Shown: positions 40,048-50,654 of the stretch, one piece after another
How the letters are laid out: every line of letters begins with the position of its first letter
Numbering within the stretch: position 1 is the stretch's first letter
NCBI GenBank assembly: GCA_039621445.1
Contig: CP154956.1
Coordinates: 76,876,474 to 76,940,473 of the forward strand
Length of the DNA: 64,000 nt
DNA from: Euglena gracilis
Lineage: Eukaryota > Euglenida > Euglenophyceae > Euglenales
Direction: 5' to 3'
The notes under the pieces: model-generated
The model's database searches: none
What the model saw: only the letters and a program-made list of their open reading frames with translations
Told to the model about the DNA's origin: nothing
Translations under genes and position numbers: made by a program

Positions 40048-40583
40048 GGATCTGGCCTGGGGGGGGGGGGTTGTGGGCAGACCCTAGGGTCTGCCCACGG
40101 TCGCCAAAGGTCGCCAAAGGTCGCTATGGGTAAACCCCCCCCCAAATAACACACCCCCCCAAATAACACACCCCCCCCCAAATAACACACCCCCCCTCGG
40201 GGGCCGATTTCGAGCGCCCAAATAACACACCCCCCCTGTTTTCCTTTGGTTTTCCATGTAAAAATAACACCCCCCCCAAATAACACCCCCCCCCCTGGGG
40301 CCCCAGTTCGGGTGCCCAAATAACACACCGGGGGGGTGTGTTATTTGGGGGGGGGGGTTTATTTCCTACTCAGTCTTTTTTGCATTGTAGCGGCGTAGGC
40401 AACTGTTCCAGGGCCCTAAAAAAAAAATCCCTTGTGTGTGCAACACCTTTTGTGTGTATGTTGCGCTAATTTGCCGTGGAGCGCATTTTTTGACATCGAC
40501 CTGCCCACGACCTTTGGCGACCATGGCGACCTTTGGCGACCCTAGGGTCTGCCCACAACCCCCCCCCCCAGGCCAAATCTACC
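40048..40583. mobile_element. Inverted-repeat element with GGCCTGGGG...GTTGTGGGCAGACC ends, possible 9-11 bp duplication
   Basis: Left GATCTGGCCTGGGG, G-run, TTGTGGGCAGACCCTAGGGT faces the inverse at 40540-40583. AAAATTGTGGC just outside on the left and AAAATTGTAGC on the right could be an imperfect target duplication of Mutator-like length. Inside lie GGTCGCCAAAGGTCGCC and its inverse, and a nested TA-flanked element 40133-40359. Confidence 0.6.
40133..40359. mobile_element. TA-flanked AACCCCC element with AAATAACACACC units (nested)
   Basis: TA|AACCCCCCCCCAAATAACAC ... GTTATTTGGGGGGGGGGGTT|TA, abbreviated. Five or more CCAAATAACACACCCCC units lie in tandem. Same ends as 36432-36521. Confidence 0.65.
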
Positions 40584-41014
40584 CCCCCAAAATTGTAGCC
40601 TCTCTTGTAGAATTCGAAAGATAATTCAAAACGAACATCCGAAATTAAGATTTGGCACCCAACATGAAGCATTTGCACACCAAATTTAGGCATTAGGTGC
40701 TGAAAGTAGGCAAATTTCTCCCCGAAATATGCATTTGCCACTCATGCCAACCCAAATTGTGCATTTTCCACATGAAAATGGGATTTTACACCCAAAATTA
40801 GGCATTTGCCTAGGAATTTACACATGAAATTAGGAATTTCCTCCTCAAAATTAGGAATTGTCCTCTCAAAATTCGGAACTGGCACGCCAAATTAGGCATT
40901 TGCCACCCATATGGGATAGACAACCTGACCCGGCTTCCGTCACGCCGTCGGCCAGCCGTCGGCCAGCCGTGTGCTCCCCCAAAGCCCCTTTTTTTAAAAC
41001 ACGGTTTTAACAAC

Positions 41015-41130
41015 TGTGTCCATAACACCGGTTCAGACGTGAAGCCGTGGAACAGAACACCGTTTCGGGCTGCCGGTGTTTGTCCCACGGCTTCACGCCC
41101 AAACCGGTTATGGACACATTTCTCGTATAA
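41015..41130. repeat. Fold-back repeat, CTGTGTCC type
   Basis: CTGTGTCCATAACACCGGTT, GAAGCCGTGG and their inverses form a ~110-base hairpin like those at 29612, 45700 and 48560. Confidence 0.75.
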
Positions 41131-41384
41131 AAAAATGATAGGGAAAAAAATGGTCAATAAAAATCCTGAAATGAGTCAAGATCAAACCGATGATCATCAA
41201 ACCCACACGCAGACGTTCCACCACTGAACCATCAGTACTATGGCGGTGATGGGGTGCACTTTCCCATAGTGCAGAGTAATGGCTGTCAACCCTCCCTTGG
41301 CAAAGAGGTCACAACACCTCTCCCGTTCCTCATCTTTCTAGTTTGCCAGGGCTTTCAGCTATAAGGTTGGCGAGCAGCCCAAGG

Positions 41385-42020
41385 TTGACGGCTTGTTTTT
41401 TTTTGAAACAAAAAAAACATGTTTTTTTAAAAAAAAATAACGTCATGGAGGGTTTGGGGGGAAAATTTTTTGCAATGTTTTTTTTTGGGGGGAAAGTGCA
41501 TTTTTTATCTCTACAACATTCATTTATTTGGGTTGAAAGCATGATTTTTTGCACCAGAAAACACAGATTTGGAAAATATTCACACATTTGGAAAAAAAAC
41601 TTCACAGGGGGTGTTCCCCTCATGACCCCCCTCCCCCAACCCGACCTAAGACCCGTTTCGGCCATTTTTTTTCTGAAAAACTTGGCCGTTGATGCCTAAT
41701 TTGACAAAATATTTTGGTAGGTTTCCTCTTCGTTTGGGGGTTCCTATTTTGGAGCCTAAAAAAGGATTTTTTTCCCAAAAATTCGTTTTCGGTGATTTCT
41801 AATCTGGCCACCAAAAATGTTAACCCCCCCCTCGTGACCCCCCTCTGTGACCCCCCGTGACCCCCCCCCTCGTGACCCAAACCACCCGCAAAAAATTTTC
41901 TTCAAAAAAATGGTCATTTCGCAAGGAAAAAGGTCAATTTTTGCTTTTTCAAAAAAAAACATGTTTTTTTTGCGTTTTTTTAAATAAATGTGTTTTTTAA
42001 AAAAAACAAAAAAAACGTCA
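41385..42020. repeat. Poly-T/poly-A palindromes and GTGACCCCCC units
   Basis: AAACATGTTTTTTTAAAAA-type palindromes occur at 41400-41430 and 41945-42015. Between them are CCCCTCGTGACCCCCC repeats (41822-41877) inverse to the GGGGTCACGGGGG arrays at 42180 and 43276. No gene seen. Confidence 0.6.
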
Positions 42021-42174
42021 ACCCTGGAGCAGCCCCTGTGGCAACAACGTTTAACTCAGAACTGCAGATGAGAAAACATTAAGGGGGTGTATGGGACGCG
42101 GTGGGGATGGGGCGGGGGGGGCGGGGGAAACGCCCCTTGGAAGCCGAATTTTTTCCATCGTTGAACAAGGGGGG

Positions 42175-42270
42175 TGGTGCGGGTCACGGGGGGGTCACGG
42201 GGGGGGTCACGGGGGAAGTATGCCACTTTGGAGGTGGTCGGGAGGCAGCATCCATGTTGTTGCATCCCAT
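42175..42270. repeat. GGGGTCACGGGG array plus repeat D, copy 1
   Basis: Three GTCACGGGGG units lead into AAGTATGCCACTTTGGAGG and TCGGGAGGCAGCATCCATG. The same string is found at 51669-51727. Confidence 0.8.
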
Positions 42271-42604
42271 CACGAGAAGGGCGGCACGCATTCTAAAATC
42301 GGTGATTTTGGGGTCCAATAAGTAATCATTTTTTGGCCATTTTGGGGCCATTTTTGAACAAAAAATGCCTTTTGGTTTGAAATTGGTCATTGTTGGGTGA
42401 TTTTTATAGTTTATCATTTGTCCAAAATTGGTCATTTTTTTCATTTTTTTGATAAGGAATTTTGTCAGGATTTTCTTGACCGTTACATTTTTTGGGATGC
42501 ATTTTGGCCCATTTTTGAAAAAATGGCCGAAAATGGCGATTTTTGAAGAGGGAAGAAACACAAAGCTGGCGAAAAGCGTGTTTTTTGTTTTTAAAAAAAA
42601 CTGT

Positions 42605-42805
42605 GTTTTTTGTGACAAGAACTGGTTTGGGCCAAGTGTTAGGGGGAGCCTGGGGGCGGGGACCGCGGCGCCGAAGGCGCCGTGGTCGCCCCCAGGCCCC
42701 CCTAAAACCTTGGCCCAAAACACTATTCTTGGTTTGAAACCGTGTTTGGGCGAAGATTTAAGACTTTTAAAGTCTCAAAATCGGCCATAACACGGTTTCA
42801 AAACA
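42605..42805. repeat. Fold-back repeat B, copy 2 (inverted)
   Basis: Inverse of 37385-37585, including CGGCGCCGAAGGCGCCG and GACTTTTAAAGTCTC. Confidence 0.85.
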
Positions 42806-43377
42806 AAATCACCATAAAAAACTTTTTTTTTTAAAAAAGGTGGATTTTTCTTTGAAAACACATTATTTGCTCCCCACCTCTCAGCGTGGGTTTTGCAACT
42901 GAGGTTTCTTCATCGCCGGCCAACTTTTGAGAAACAAGGGGCAAAGCAAATCAAGAACTCCCATTTCTGAAGACCACTCAGTCTGACGGACTTGGATGAA
43001 GCAATCTCCCCTTTTGACAATGTTTTGGGTCAAATTCATATGGCAAAGAAGCGCCATTGTTTGAGTCGAAAAAAACTTCCCCTCAAATCTTGGCATTTCT
43101 ATCCATTTTTAGACCACGTCAAGGCAAACTTTCAATGGTCTGAACCAGACAATTGATGAAAAGCAACAAAAAATGCCAACTAGACATCAAAAGGCAGGCT
43201 GAAACGATGAAAGAAAAGAAAAGGCAGAAGTGATGAAGGTTGATGCATTGCATGAAAATCGAAGGCTCGATTCTCGGGTCACGGGCGGGTCACGGGGGGG
43301 GGGGTCACGGGGGGGGGGGGGTCACGGGGGTAGCACCCCCAAGGTGCTTGCAAAAAGTTGCTAAATATGACCGAGAA

Positions 43378-43555
43378 GAGATCAGGCAGTTGACTTTGGT
43401 CATTTTGACCACCCCCCCTATGGTGAAGTTCACCGTTTGAAACTTCACCGGGGGGTCCCGGACCCCCCTCCCCCCCCTCTACCTAACCCATCGGTGAACT
43501 TCACCGGTGAAGTTCACCGGTGAAGTTCAACGGTGAACTTCACCGCTGCTCATGG
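43378..43555. repeat. GGTGAAGTTCACC palindrome repeat, copy 2
   Basis: A direct copy of 37860-38040 beginning ATCAGGCAGTTGACTTTGG, with four tandem GGTGAA[G/C]TTCACC palindromes at its end. Confidence 0.85.
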
Positions 43556-43699
43556 ATGGGTTTATGACGGGGTTTTGATTTTTTTGACGCAGTGTCGAAA
43601 AAAACAGCCTCTGGCTATGTCAAAAACTGTCAAAAAAAGTCGCGAAAATTAAGAAGGTGATTCCTAATTCAATGGGCCGCCTTGAAGACGAGGTGAAAA

Positions 43700-44213
43700 A
43701 ATGCTCCGGTACACGTCGTCAATCATCATGGAATTGCAACCTTCAGATGCCAAGCACATTCACTCAACCTTTTGGTGAAAGGTCTTTTCAAGGATTGCAA
43801 CCGAGCAAAGATAAAAGCTTTCCGTACGGGGCAACTGGCAAGTGATCTTCGCCACTGTGGAATTCGGCGACCACGTATCTTTTTTCCGCCCCTCCCCCCC
43901 GGTCTTATGATATCTTCTTTCTGCAGCTCTTCCAGGGGAATCATATCAATCAGTGTCTTGAATGCCTTGAAAGCCCCTGGTGGGATGAGGAAGAACTGAG
44001 GCCGGACTTCAAAGAAGTCAAGTTACTGTTGAAGATCAAGATTTCAAGAATGCAAGAAAGAAAAGCCTCGAAGCCCGAGCGGTTCGACTTGCTGTGGAAG
44101 TTTTTGGACTTTGGCCTTAGCGCTGCAGAAGTTCAACATGCTGTGGACTGTTTTCGGCCTGAAAAGGCCCTGGGCCCTCAGGGCCCCCTCAACTCAGCCA
44201 GTGGCCCATAGCT
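43700..44213 (+). pseudogene. Possible hAT-type transposase relic
   Basis: First block: HHGIATFRCQAHSLNLLVKG then LFKDCNRAKIKAF. C-x-AHxLNLLxKxxF is the pattern around a core block of hAT-superfamily transposases. Second block after the acceptor TTTCTGCAG|: NHINQCLECLESPWWDEEEL then KPERFDLLWKFLDFGLSAAE, open to a stop at 44211. Direct phase between the blocks fails, so it is decayed or the join differs. If correct, it is the only trace of an enzyme that could have mobilised the CAGGG elements. Confidence 0.35.
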
Positions 44214-44640
44214 GGCGTTTTTTTGTTTTTTTTAAAAAAAACGTTTTTTTTTTGTTTTTTATTAAAAAAAAACGGGCAAAAAAAAACGGCAAAAAAAAAC
44301 AAAGGGGAAAATGATGGTCCAAATTTTGCCTTTGATCGCAAGGGTGAACCAATCTTAGCTCAAATGACTTGAAAACCAATACTTTTGGTTGTCTTCAACA
44401 AGAATGGTCAAAATAGGGCATTTTTCTGCCATTTTGGGATGTTTCAACTTGAAACGTCCCAAATTTGGTGTCTTTTTCTGACCGAGGATGGGCAAAAAAG
44501 CTAAAATTAAAGGCAAAAAATTTTTTTTGCCCTGGACCCTCAATGGCGTTTTTTTTGTTTTTTTTAAAAAAAACATGTTTTTTTAAAAAAAACGTGTTTT
44601 TTTTTGACTTCGTTTTAAACGAAGTGCCAGCTATGCAGTG
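44210..44640. repeat. Repeat C, copy 2 (inverted) with poly-T/poly-A palindromes
   Basis: 44215-44440 is the inverse of 37605-37850. T8/A8 palindromes (CGTTTTTTTT...AAAAAAAACG) bound it and recur to 44620. Confidence 0.8.
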
Positions 44641-44644
44641 GCCC

Positions 44645-45690
44645 CCCCCAAAACTGTCAGCCATGGTTTGCAATGGGTCCTCCCAATCTAACTTGTCCAG
44701 CATGTGTAAACCCACCTTATCAACCATTCCCTGAGCCCACATTGGCTCTCACATTTTGTTCGTTCGCACCCACCCATCATCAGCCTTTCTGTTTTCACGC
44801 AAAGAGCCCTTGTGTTGATGACATCTTCCACCAGCAACCCGTAGATTGTTTTCAAAAACTTGCCTCCACCTTCCCCCCCTGTTGTGTCACATCAGCCTTC
44901 AGACACCTCCCATTTCCAGTTTTTGTGGCCAGACATGGGGCAACTGGCTGCACCACCAATTCCCAGCTCCTCTCTCACACATGGAACTCATTTGCTGCCC
45001 TTTTTTGTGCACGTTGTTGCTTTGTTTGAAAAAACCCCACTTTCTGGGGCTTTTGTTTTGGGTTAAAAAACCCATTTTCTGGTGGGGGCTGTCGGTTCGC
45101 CTTGTGCTTTGTGCCAAAAAACTCCCATTTTCTGGGGGGGCTGTCGTTTCGGCTTTTGGGGGGGGGTAAAAAAAAGCTTTGTTGGGGGGGGGGCTGTCGG
45201 TTCGCCTTTTTTTGCATAGTGATTCTTGGATTTCGGGTTTTGACCCCTGTGTTGTTTGAAGAAGCAATTTCCCAGAAAAGACTTGACCAGAAAGATCTCT
45301 TCCGACAGGGTCACCGCCAAAAAAAGCCTTAAAAAGCCTTTGGGAGCACTCTCATCTAGACCAGCGGACCTCGCTCAGTCGCCGGGAGCAGGGTTCGCGA
45401 CAAACGGACGTGGAGGGGGGGGATGGGATAAAAGACGTCTTTTATTTTTTTGACGGCGTCGTGTTGGTTTGGGACGAGTTTTTGACATGCTCATTTTTGA
45501 CAGGCCCCATCCCTGCCGCTGCTGGTTACAATTCGGGTTCGTCAACGAATGCAAACCCAAAAAATTCATGGGAGCCATGGCATTGATCGAGTGCGAACTT
45601 GGTCGGCCTACCGCCTCCTCGGGGGGGGGGGAGGGGGGCTCCACCCCTGCACCCCCCCCTCTACTACAGAAAATGGGGGGGGACGCCGGG
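44645..45690. other. No gene seen
   Basis: Open frames exist on both strands, but none shows a domain or a splice-bounded structure. GGGGGGCTGTCGGTTCGCC recurs three times at 45081-45211, a short local repeat. Confidence 0.4.
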
Positions 45691-45699
45691 TTCTATATC

Positions 45700-45875
45700 G
45701 AGAACTGTGTCCCAGACGTCGGTTCGGGCGGGAAACCTGTGCCTAGGACGCCGGTTCGGGCGGTAGCCCAAACCGGCGTCCCAGGCACAGGTGTCCCCCG
45801 AACCGGCGTCTGGGACACAGTTTTTGAAACCGTGGCTTGCGGGCTCCGGTTTCATGCCCGAACCGGCGGCTGGGG
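45700..45875. repeat. Fold-back repeat, CTGTGTCC/GGCGTC type
   Basis: CTGTGTCCCAGACGTCGGTT and GTGCCTAGGACGCCGG face their inverses within 170 bases. Same family as 29612, 41015 and 48560, with the added ACCGGCGTC word of repeat A. Confidence 0.78.
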
Positions 45876-46113
45876 AATCACGGCCAATTTCGCCCAACAT
45901 ACCCATGTTTGGGGCAGTTTTGGGCTACTTTGGCCCAAATGGCCCGCAGGTCAAAAATGGCAGGTTCCACACTTATGAAGCCATGTTACTCATTAATTGA
46001 AAGCTCTTCTCAAGGGCTTTCGACAGATGGCCCCAGAATTCGGCCATAATGCACGGAGCGCTGATTTTCAGCTATCGTGTATTCCAAAATTTGACATCCT
46101 AATTTGTCAAATC

Positions 46114-46930
46114 CTACAGCTCAGGTTGCATATTGCATGTCAAACGAAAGGTCTCGCCAACACCTTTCGCTTGGTACCCACAGAACTCAGCCGTTACGGT
46201 GCTGCCTTTGGCATGGAATTTGGCGAGGACTGCAATTCGTGCTAGCCCCTGGATGAGGCAAGGGTCTTTGATGCCGCATCCCCCGAGATGCAAAGGAGTG
46301 CAAACTTGCCGTCTCTGGTGGGTTGTGAGGGCCACTCCAAGGATGTCCTCAAAGCCTTTGATGATCGTCTCTGAGCATTGTGTGATACTTTTGGACAGAG
46401 GTTGTGAATCCGTCCCTCGGAGGAGGTGTGTGATTCTGCAGCCATCAGCAGAGTTACGCAGCAAATGATATGCAACCTGGCTGTCCCCCAAACTGGTGAT
46501 TTTGTCGATGAGACTTTCCAGGTCCTCTTGTGCTGCCGCCCAGGAGTTGTCCAAGAAAGTTGTTGTGTTCGGGAAACCCACCGGTATCCCCAACACTTTG
46601 ATGCATTCCCCCGGCTGCCAGGGTTTGTGTGTCATGTTATGCTTGGCTGCAATGTCTGCTCCACAGGGCCCCCATGTGATGCATTTTTGTGGATTGAGAT
46701 GTTGCCCCACTGTCGGTCCAATGTCTTTCAGAAGCTGCACTGGCGTGAATGATTTCGGGTTGGCCAATGAGCACCCCATCATGTAAGTTCCAACCGCTCC
46801 ATAAGAGGCCCGCTTCTCCATCCTGGGCCACTCCTAGTGAGAAACGCACGTCAGCGAAAATAGGAACACCGCTCAAAACGACTGTTGTCGTTGTCATGAA
46901 ACTCAGGCCACACTCAATCAATGCTGTGGC
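46114..46930 (-). pseudogene. LINE-type reverse transcriptase relic (palm-thumb)
   Basis: An open frame of 235 codons (46114-46821) reads LLKDIGPTVGQHLNPQKCIT then WGP, IKVLGIPVGFP, VAYHLLRNSADGCRITHLLR and THQRRQVCTPLHLGGCGIKD. These match the non-LTR RT pattern G-x-x-LN-x-x-KC, LG-x-P-x-G and LP...GGLGL. Upstream in another frame is GWNLHDGVLIGQP, equivalent to the catalytic YLDDGVLVG with the first Asp lost. The frameshift and lost Asp make it inactive. It is unrelated in position to the 35.5-39.6 kb relic. Confidence 0.72.
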
Positions 46931-47258
46931 CGAATACATATTTTTTAAAATCCTAGAATTGATTTTGAAAAACGTGGTTTTGAACTGCCGCCCTCCAAAC
47001 ACCCTCCAAGACCCCATAATCACCACTCTGGGCTTTGGTGCCGAAGGAAAATAGCTACTTTGAGGGGGGTGAACAAAAATTTGCCAAAAACTTTGGCCAC
47101 TTTGGGAGGGGGGACACTTTGAGGGGGGTGAGGGTATTCTTTTTAGGAAAGTCCCAACTCTCCTTGTTGCTTGCCTGAATGGTGGACAGCAGGATGGGCC
47201 ACTTGTTCGGTTTTCCAGAATCCCAGAATCATTTCTAGAATCATTTGCTCCCAGATAA

Positions 47259-47630
47259 ATGGATATGATTTCTGATGGTGGTGATACCATCATGATTTCT
47301 GAGCGCTCCGGCGCTGTCCATGATGGCACAGACTTCCAAGTTTGGGCGACAACAACCATGCAGTCAACAGGCAAGAAGAGGAAACTCTCTGAGTTTCCAC
47401 CCACACACCAGATTTTCACAGAGCAGGGAACATTAACCCAGTTCCTTCTCAAGATCCTCCAGAAGGTGGAAGCCATTGACAACCATGAAAGTATTCCATT
47501 GCCTGAAGTCACTGAGGACAATTTGGTCTCTTCATTGCAATATGCTGCTCTTCGATGCCAAAGTTTGCTGGAAGTGGAAGAAAGCCTGCACGCTGTGGAA
47601 TCTTCTGTGGACATGGAGGTTTGCCAATGT
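47259..47630 (+). CDS. Hypothetical coding segment, cut by a transposable element
   Basis: About 124 codons of open frame of ordinary amino-acid composition: GKKRKLSEFPPTHQIFTEQG, then LTQFLLKILQKVEAI and SLLEVEESLHAVESSVDM. It is mostly helical and acidic with a basic KKRK. No family recognised. It is interrupted at 47632 by an element with an 8-bp target duplication. It may be an exon of an unknown gene (possible donor ATGGAG|GTTTGC at 47618) or part of another mobile element. Confidence 0.35.
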
Positions 47631-47631
47631 C

Positions 47632-48068
47632 GGTACTTATCTGTTATCGCACGACATACCCCCCCCCTTTCGGTTATCGCACGACACCCTTTTTTTGGGT
47701 TATTTAGGGTTATTTAAAGGAATAGGGTTAGGTGCGCACATGCCATGTTGCGCTACATGGCCACGTTGCGCTCCATGGCCACGTTGCGCTACATGGCCAG
47801 GTAGCGCAACGTGGCCATGCAGCGCAACGTGGCCATTAGCGCACCTAACCCTACTCCTTCAATAACCCCATAATAGCGCTACCTGGCCAGGTAGCGCAAC
47901 GTGGCCATGTAGCGCAACGTGGCCATGGAGCGCAACGTGGCCATGTAGCGCAACATGGCCTGTGCGCACCTAACCCTACTCCTTAAAATAACCCAATAAG
48001 ACCAAAAATAAGGTGTCGTGCGATAACCGAAAGGGGGGGGGTATGTCGTGCGATAACAGATAAGTACC
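47632..48068. mobile_element. GGTACTTATCTGTTATCGC element with long inverted ends and 8-bp duplication
   Basis: The ~57-bp ends (GGTACTTATCTGTTATCGCA, CGACATACCCCCC, TTTCGGTTATCGCACGACAC) are near-perfect inverted repeats. CCAATGTC lies directly outside at 47624-47631 and 48069-48076. Inside are inverted CCTAACCCTA...TTAGGGTTAGG words and tandem ~18-bp GTAGCGCAACGTGGCCAT units in both orientations. Non-coding, 437 bp. Confidence 0.9.
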
Positions 48069-48079
48069 CCAATGTCTGC

Positions 48080-48540
48080 CCCTCAGTGTGTGGCATGTGT
48101 TGGTTGGTCACCACACGGGACCCCATGAGTGGTGGGTGGGTGGGGGGGCACAGCCTGCCTGGTTTTTTTGTTATTTTTTTTTGCCCCAGACCCCCAAGGG
48201 ATGTGGTTTTTGAGCCATTGTTGGTCCAGTGGCCAGTTTGTGGCGGGGGTGGGGGGGGTTAGAGTGGAAAAAATGTTTTCTGTTTGTGGGGATGTGGGCG
48301 GCGTTGGAGTAAAAACGTTTGCAGGGGAATGGGGGCAAATATGAAAAAAAATCGTTGTTTTTTTTGTGGGGTTGGGTGGGGGTAGTAACCCCCCTCAAAA
48401 CGTTTTTTTTAATTTTTTTTTCGCGACCCACATACAAAATGGTTGCCTCTGCGGAGACTCCGCAGAGGCTCCCAGGCAACCAGCCTCCGCGGAGCCTCTA
48501 GTGACCAAAAGTCAGGATTCCACATTTGCTGGGAGCCGTC
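48080..48540. other. No gene seen
   Basis: G/T-rich sequence with several T runs. GCCTCTGCGGAGACTCCGCAGAGGC at 48446 onward (abbreviated word CCTCTGCGGAG) is a short perfect hairpin. Confidence 0.4.
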
Positions 48541-48559
48541 ATCAATGCATGCATTCTGT

Positions 48560-48695
48560 ATCGTAAACTGTGTCCCAGACACAGACTCGGGCGTAAGGAC
48601 TGTGCCTGGCACGGACCAGGGCACCAGCTCAAGTCAGTGTCCCAGGCACAGTCCTCACGCCCAAGTCCTTGTCTGGGACACAGTTTTCGGAGTAA
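48560..48695. repeat. Fold-back repeat, CTGTGTCC type
   Basis: AACTGTGTCCCAGACACAG, CGGGCGTAAGGACTGTGCC and inverses; a ~130-base hairpin of the same family as 29612. Confidence 0.8.
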
Positions 48696-49167
48696 ATGTC
48701 TGATTGATGTGGCACAGAACGTTCACCCGTTTGCCATTTGCACCGCAAACAGGCTGTATTTTAGTCGGGTGCCAACCCCACCCCGGGGGGGGGGCCTGCC
48801 TGGGCAGGTGTTCCAAGGCACAAAACTCCGACCCCCATTCGGCCAAAAGTGCCCAGCAGGCACTCCAGCGCCAAAGGCACCGGAAGGCTTATTTTCAAGG
48901 AAAATGGCCTTTCTTCCCGTGATGGGATCAGACCATTGCTTAACACCTGTCCCAGAACACCTCCCGGGGGGGGGGGGGGGGACTGACAGGTTTTTTCAGA
49001 GCGACTGACTGGTTTTTTGGGTACTTGTCTGTTAGTCGATCCACGGCAGTGCATCAAGTCTGTTAGTCGATCCACACCTATATTTTGGCCTACTTTGGGT
49101 CACTGAGGGACAGGGAAAGCACAAAACAGGGTCAGAAGATACGGCTGGTGTCGGCACAGGGTCTGCA

Positions 49168-49270
49168 GAGTTAGGGTTAGGTTTAGGGTTAGGGTCAGGG
49201 TCAGGTTCAGGGTTAGGGCTAGGGCTAGGTTAGGTACGTGACCATAACCCTAACCCTTTCCCTAACCCTG
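49168..49270. repeat. Inverted interstitial telomere-like array 1
   Basis: About 70 bases of GTTAGGGTTAGGTTTAGGG-type repeats, then TACGTGACC, then CCCTAACCCTTTCCCTAACC, i.e. head-to-head. Units mix TTAGGG, TTTAGGG and TCAGGG, so it is degenerate. Confidence 0.85.
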
Positions 49271-49429
49271 GGGGCGGCTGGCCGGCTAGCCGTCCGAGCC
49301 GTCCGGCCCTCTTCAGCCGGACCAATGCTGGACGCCCAGACGTCCGTCCGGACGAAGCATTTTTTCGCCAGCCATCCGGCAAGCCGGACCAATGTCTGTC
49401 TTGCCAGCCGGCCGGACCAGAAAAAAATT

Positions 49430-50580
49430 TTCTTCCTTCCGAAAAGGAGTCACGGCTTCCCTCTACTCGTCGCGTCAAATCAGTAAATCGCACCTGCCCT
49501 TCTGTTTTTCCGGGTGTGCACGCTCCAGCATTGCCGTGAGTGCGCCTGCAGGGAGTCCAATGCTATTCATTTTCCGGGTGGATGAACATTTCTTCAACAT
49601 ATTTCACGGCAGAAGCAAAAGTCTGCGCCGGAAGAACCGGAAGGGGGGTAAGTCAACCCCCCCTCCACACCCACCACAACATTTTCACTGTTTCCGGGAG
49701 AACTGGTATTTTGCCCAGAAAAGTTTTTTTGAAAAATAAAAACCAAAAACACGTGATTTTTGATGGAAAAAACTTTTTTCACAAAAAACGTCAAAATTTT
49801 CCGTCCTAAAAACTAATACTTTTGAGGAGTGGGGTGAAATAAACGAAGGTGAATAAAGTAAAGAACCTTTTGGCACAGTCAAATGTTAATGACATTTTTC
49901 TCGTTGAACAACACATATTTTGCCAAAAAAAAAAGAAAACAAGACGCTATTGTGCCCCCCCTTTCCAAGAGAATGGCACCCAAACAACTCCTTCCTGAGA
50001 GAATCCTGTGGCCCAAAACTGGCCACCACATCTGGCCCCCCCAAAAAACCATGACATCGCAAAAAATGTGAAATGCAAAATTTTGGGCCGCCAGCTTGAA
50101 AAACTTCACTCCCAATTTTTTGGTTTCCAAGAAAATTTGTCGAACAGCAAATAAAGAACTCAGGAAACAAAAATGGAATTTTCAGAAGAAAACCATCATC
50201 TCAGGACAAAGTGTCTGTGAAATATGTCTTCAGACTTGAAATTTGTGAAGCAAGTAGCAAGTACCGAAGAAAACAAGTAGACCCACTAAGGGCCTGTCAC
50301 CGTGTTGCAGGCAGGCCTCTGCTCGATCGAATGTGGATTTGTTCAGAGCAAAGGCCTAAATGGCCTGCATGTGGTGATGTGGCCCTCTTTCTACAAAGCA
50401 ATAAGTTTGTGTATTTTCACTTCATTTCAGCAACCTGTGCTATCATCATAACTATCCCACACCGCTTCCACCCGAAACGGCATTGTGACACTGAAGGAGA
50501 AGGACTGGGAATGCGAGCATTTTTTTTGCGTGTGAGTGATTCATAATTTCCTTCAAAAAATGACAGTTTCCACTGAGGAA
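49430..50580. other. No gene identified
   Basis: Mostly AT-rich. A plus-strand open stretch at 50211-50546 includes SEQRPKWPACGDVALFLQ but has no recognised domain or clear exon borders. Confidence 0.35.
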
Positions 50581-50584
50581 AACT

Positions 50585-50654
50585 TGCACACGCGGGGTTT
50601 GACCCGCAACCTCACAGTTCCGAACTGCATGCTGCAACAACTACACTGTGTGCA
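50585..50654 (-). tRNA. tRNA-Pro(CGG)-like sequence, unusual T-loop
   Basis: On the minus strand, TGCACAC pairs perfectly with GTGTGCA over 7 bp. The anticodon arm TGCAG-TTCGGAA-CTGTG has a 7-base loop with anticodon CGG (two wobble pairs in the stem). The variable loop AGGTT and the T-arm GCGGG-TCAAAC-CCCGC have normal lengths, except that the T-loop has 6 instead of 7 bases. The D-arm is weak (3 bp, no GG). It could be a real but odd tRNA, a pseudogene or a tRNA-derived SINE head. Confidence 0.4.
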
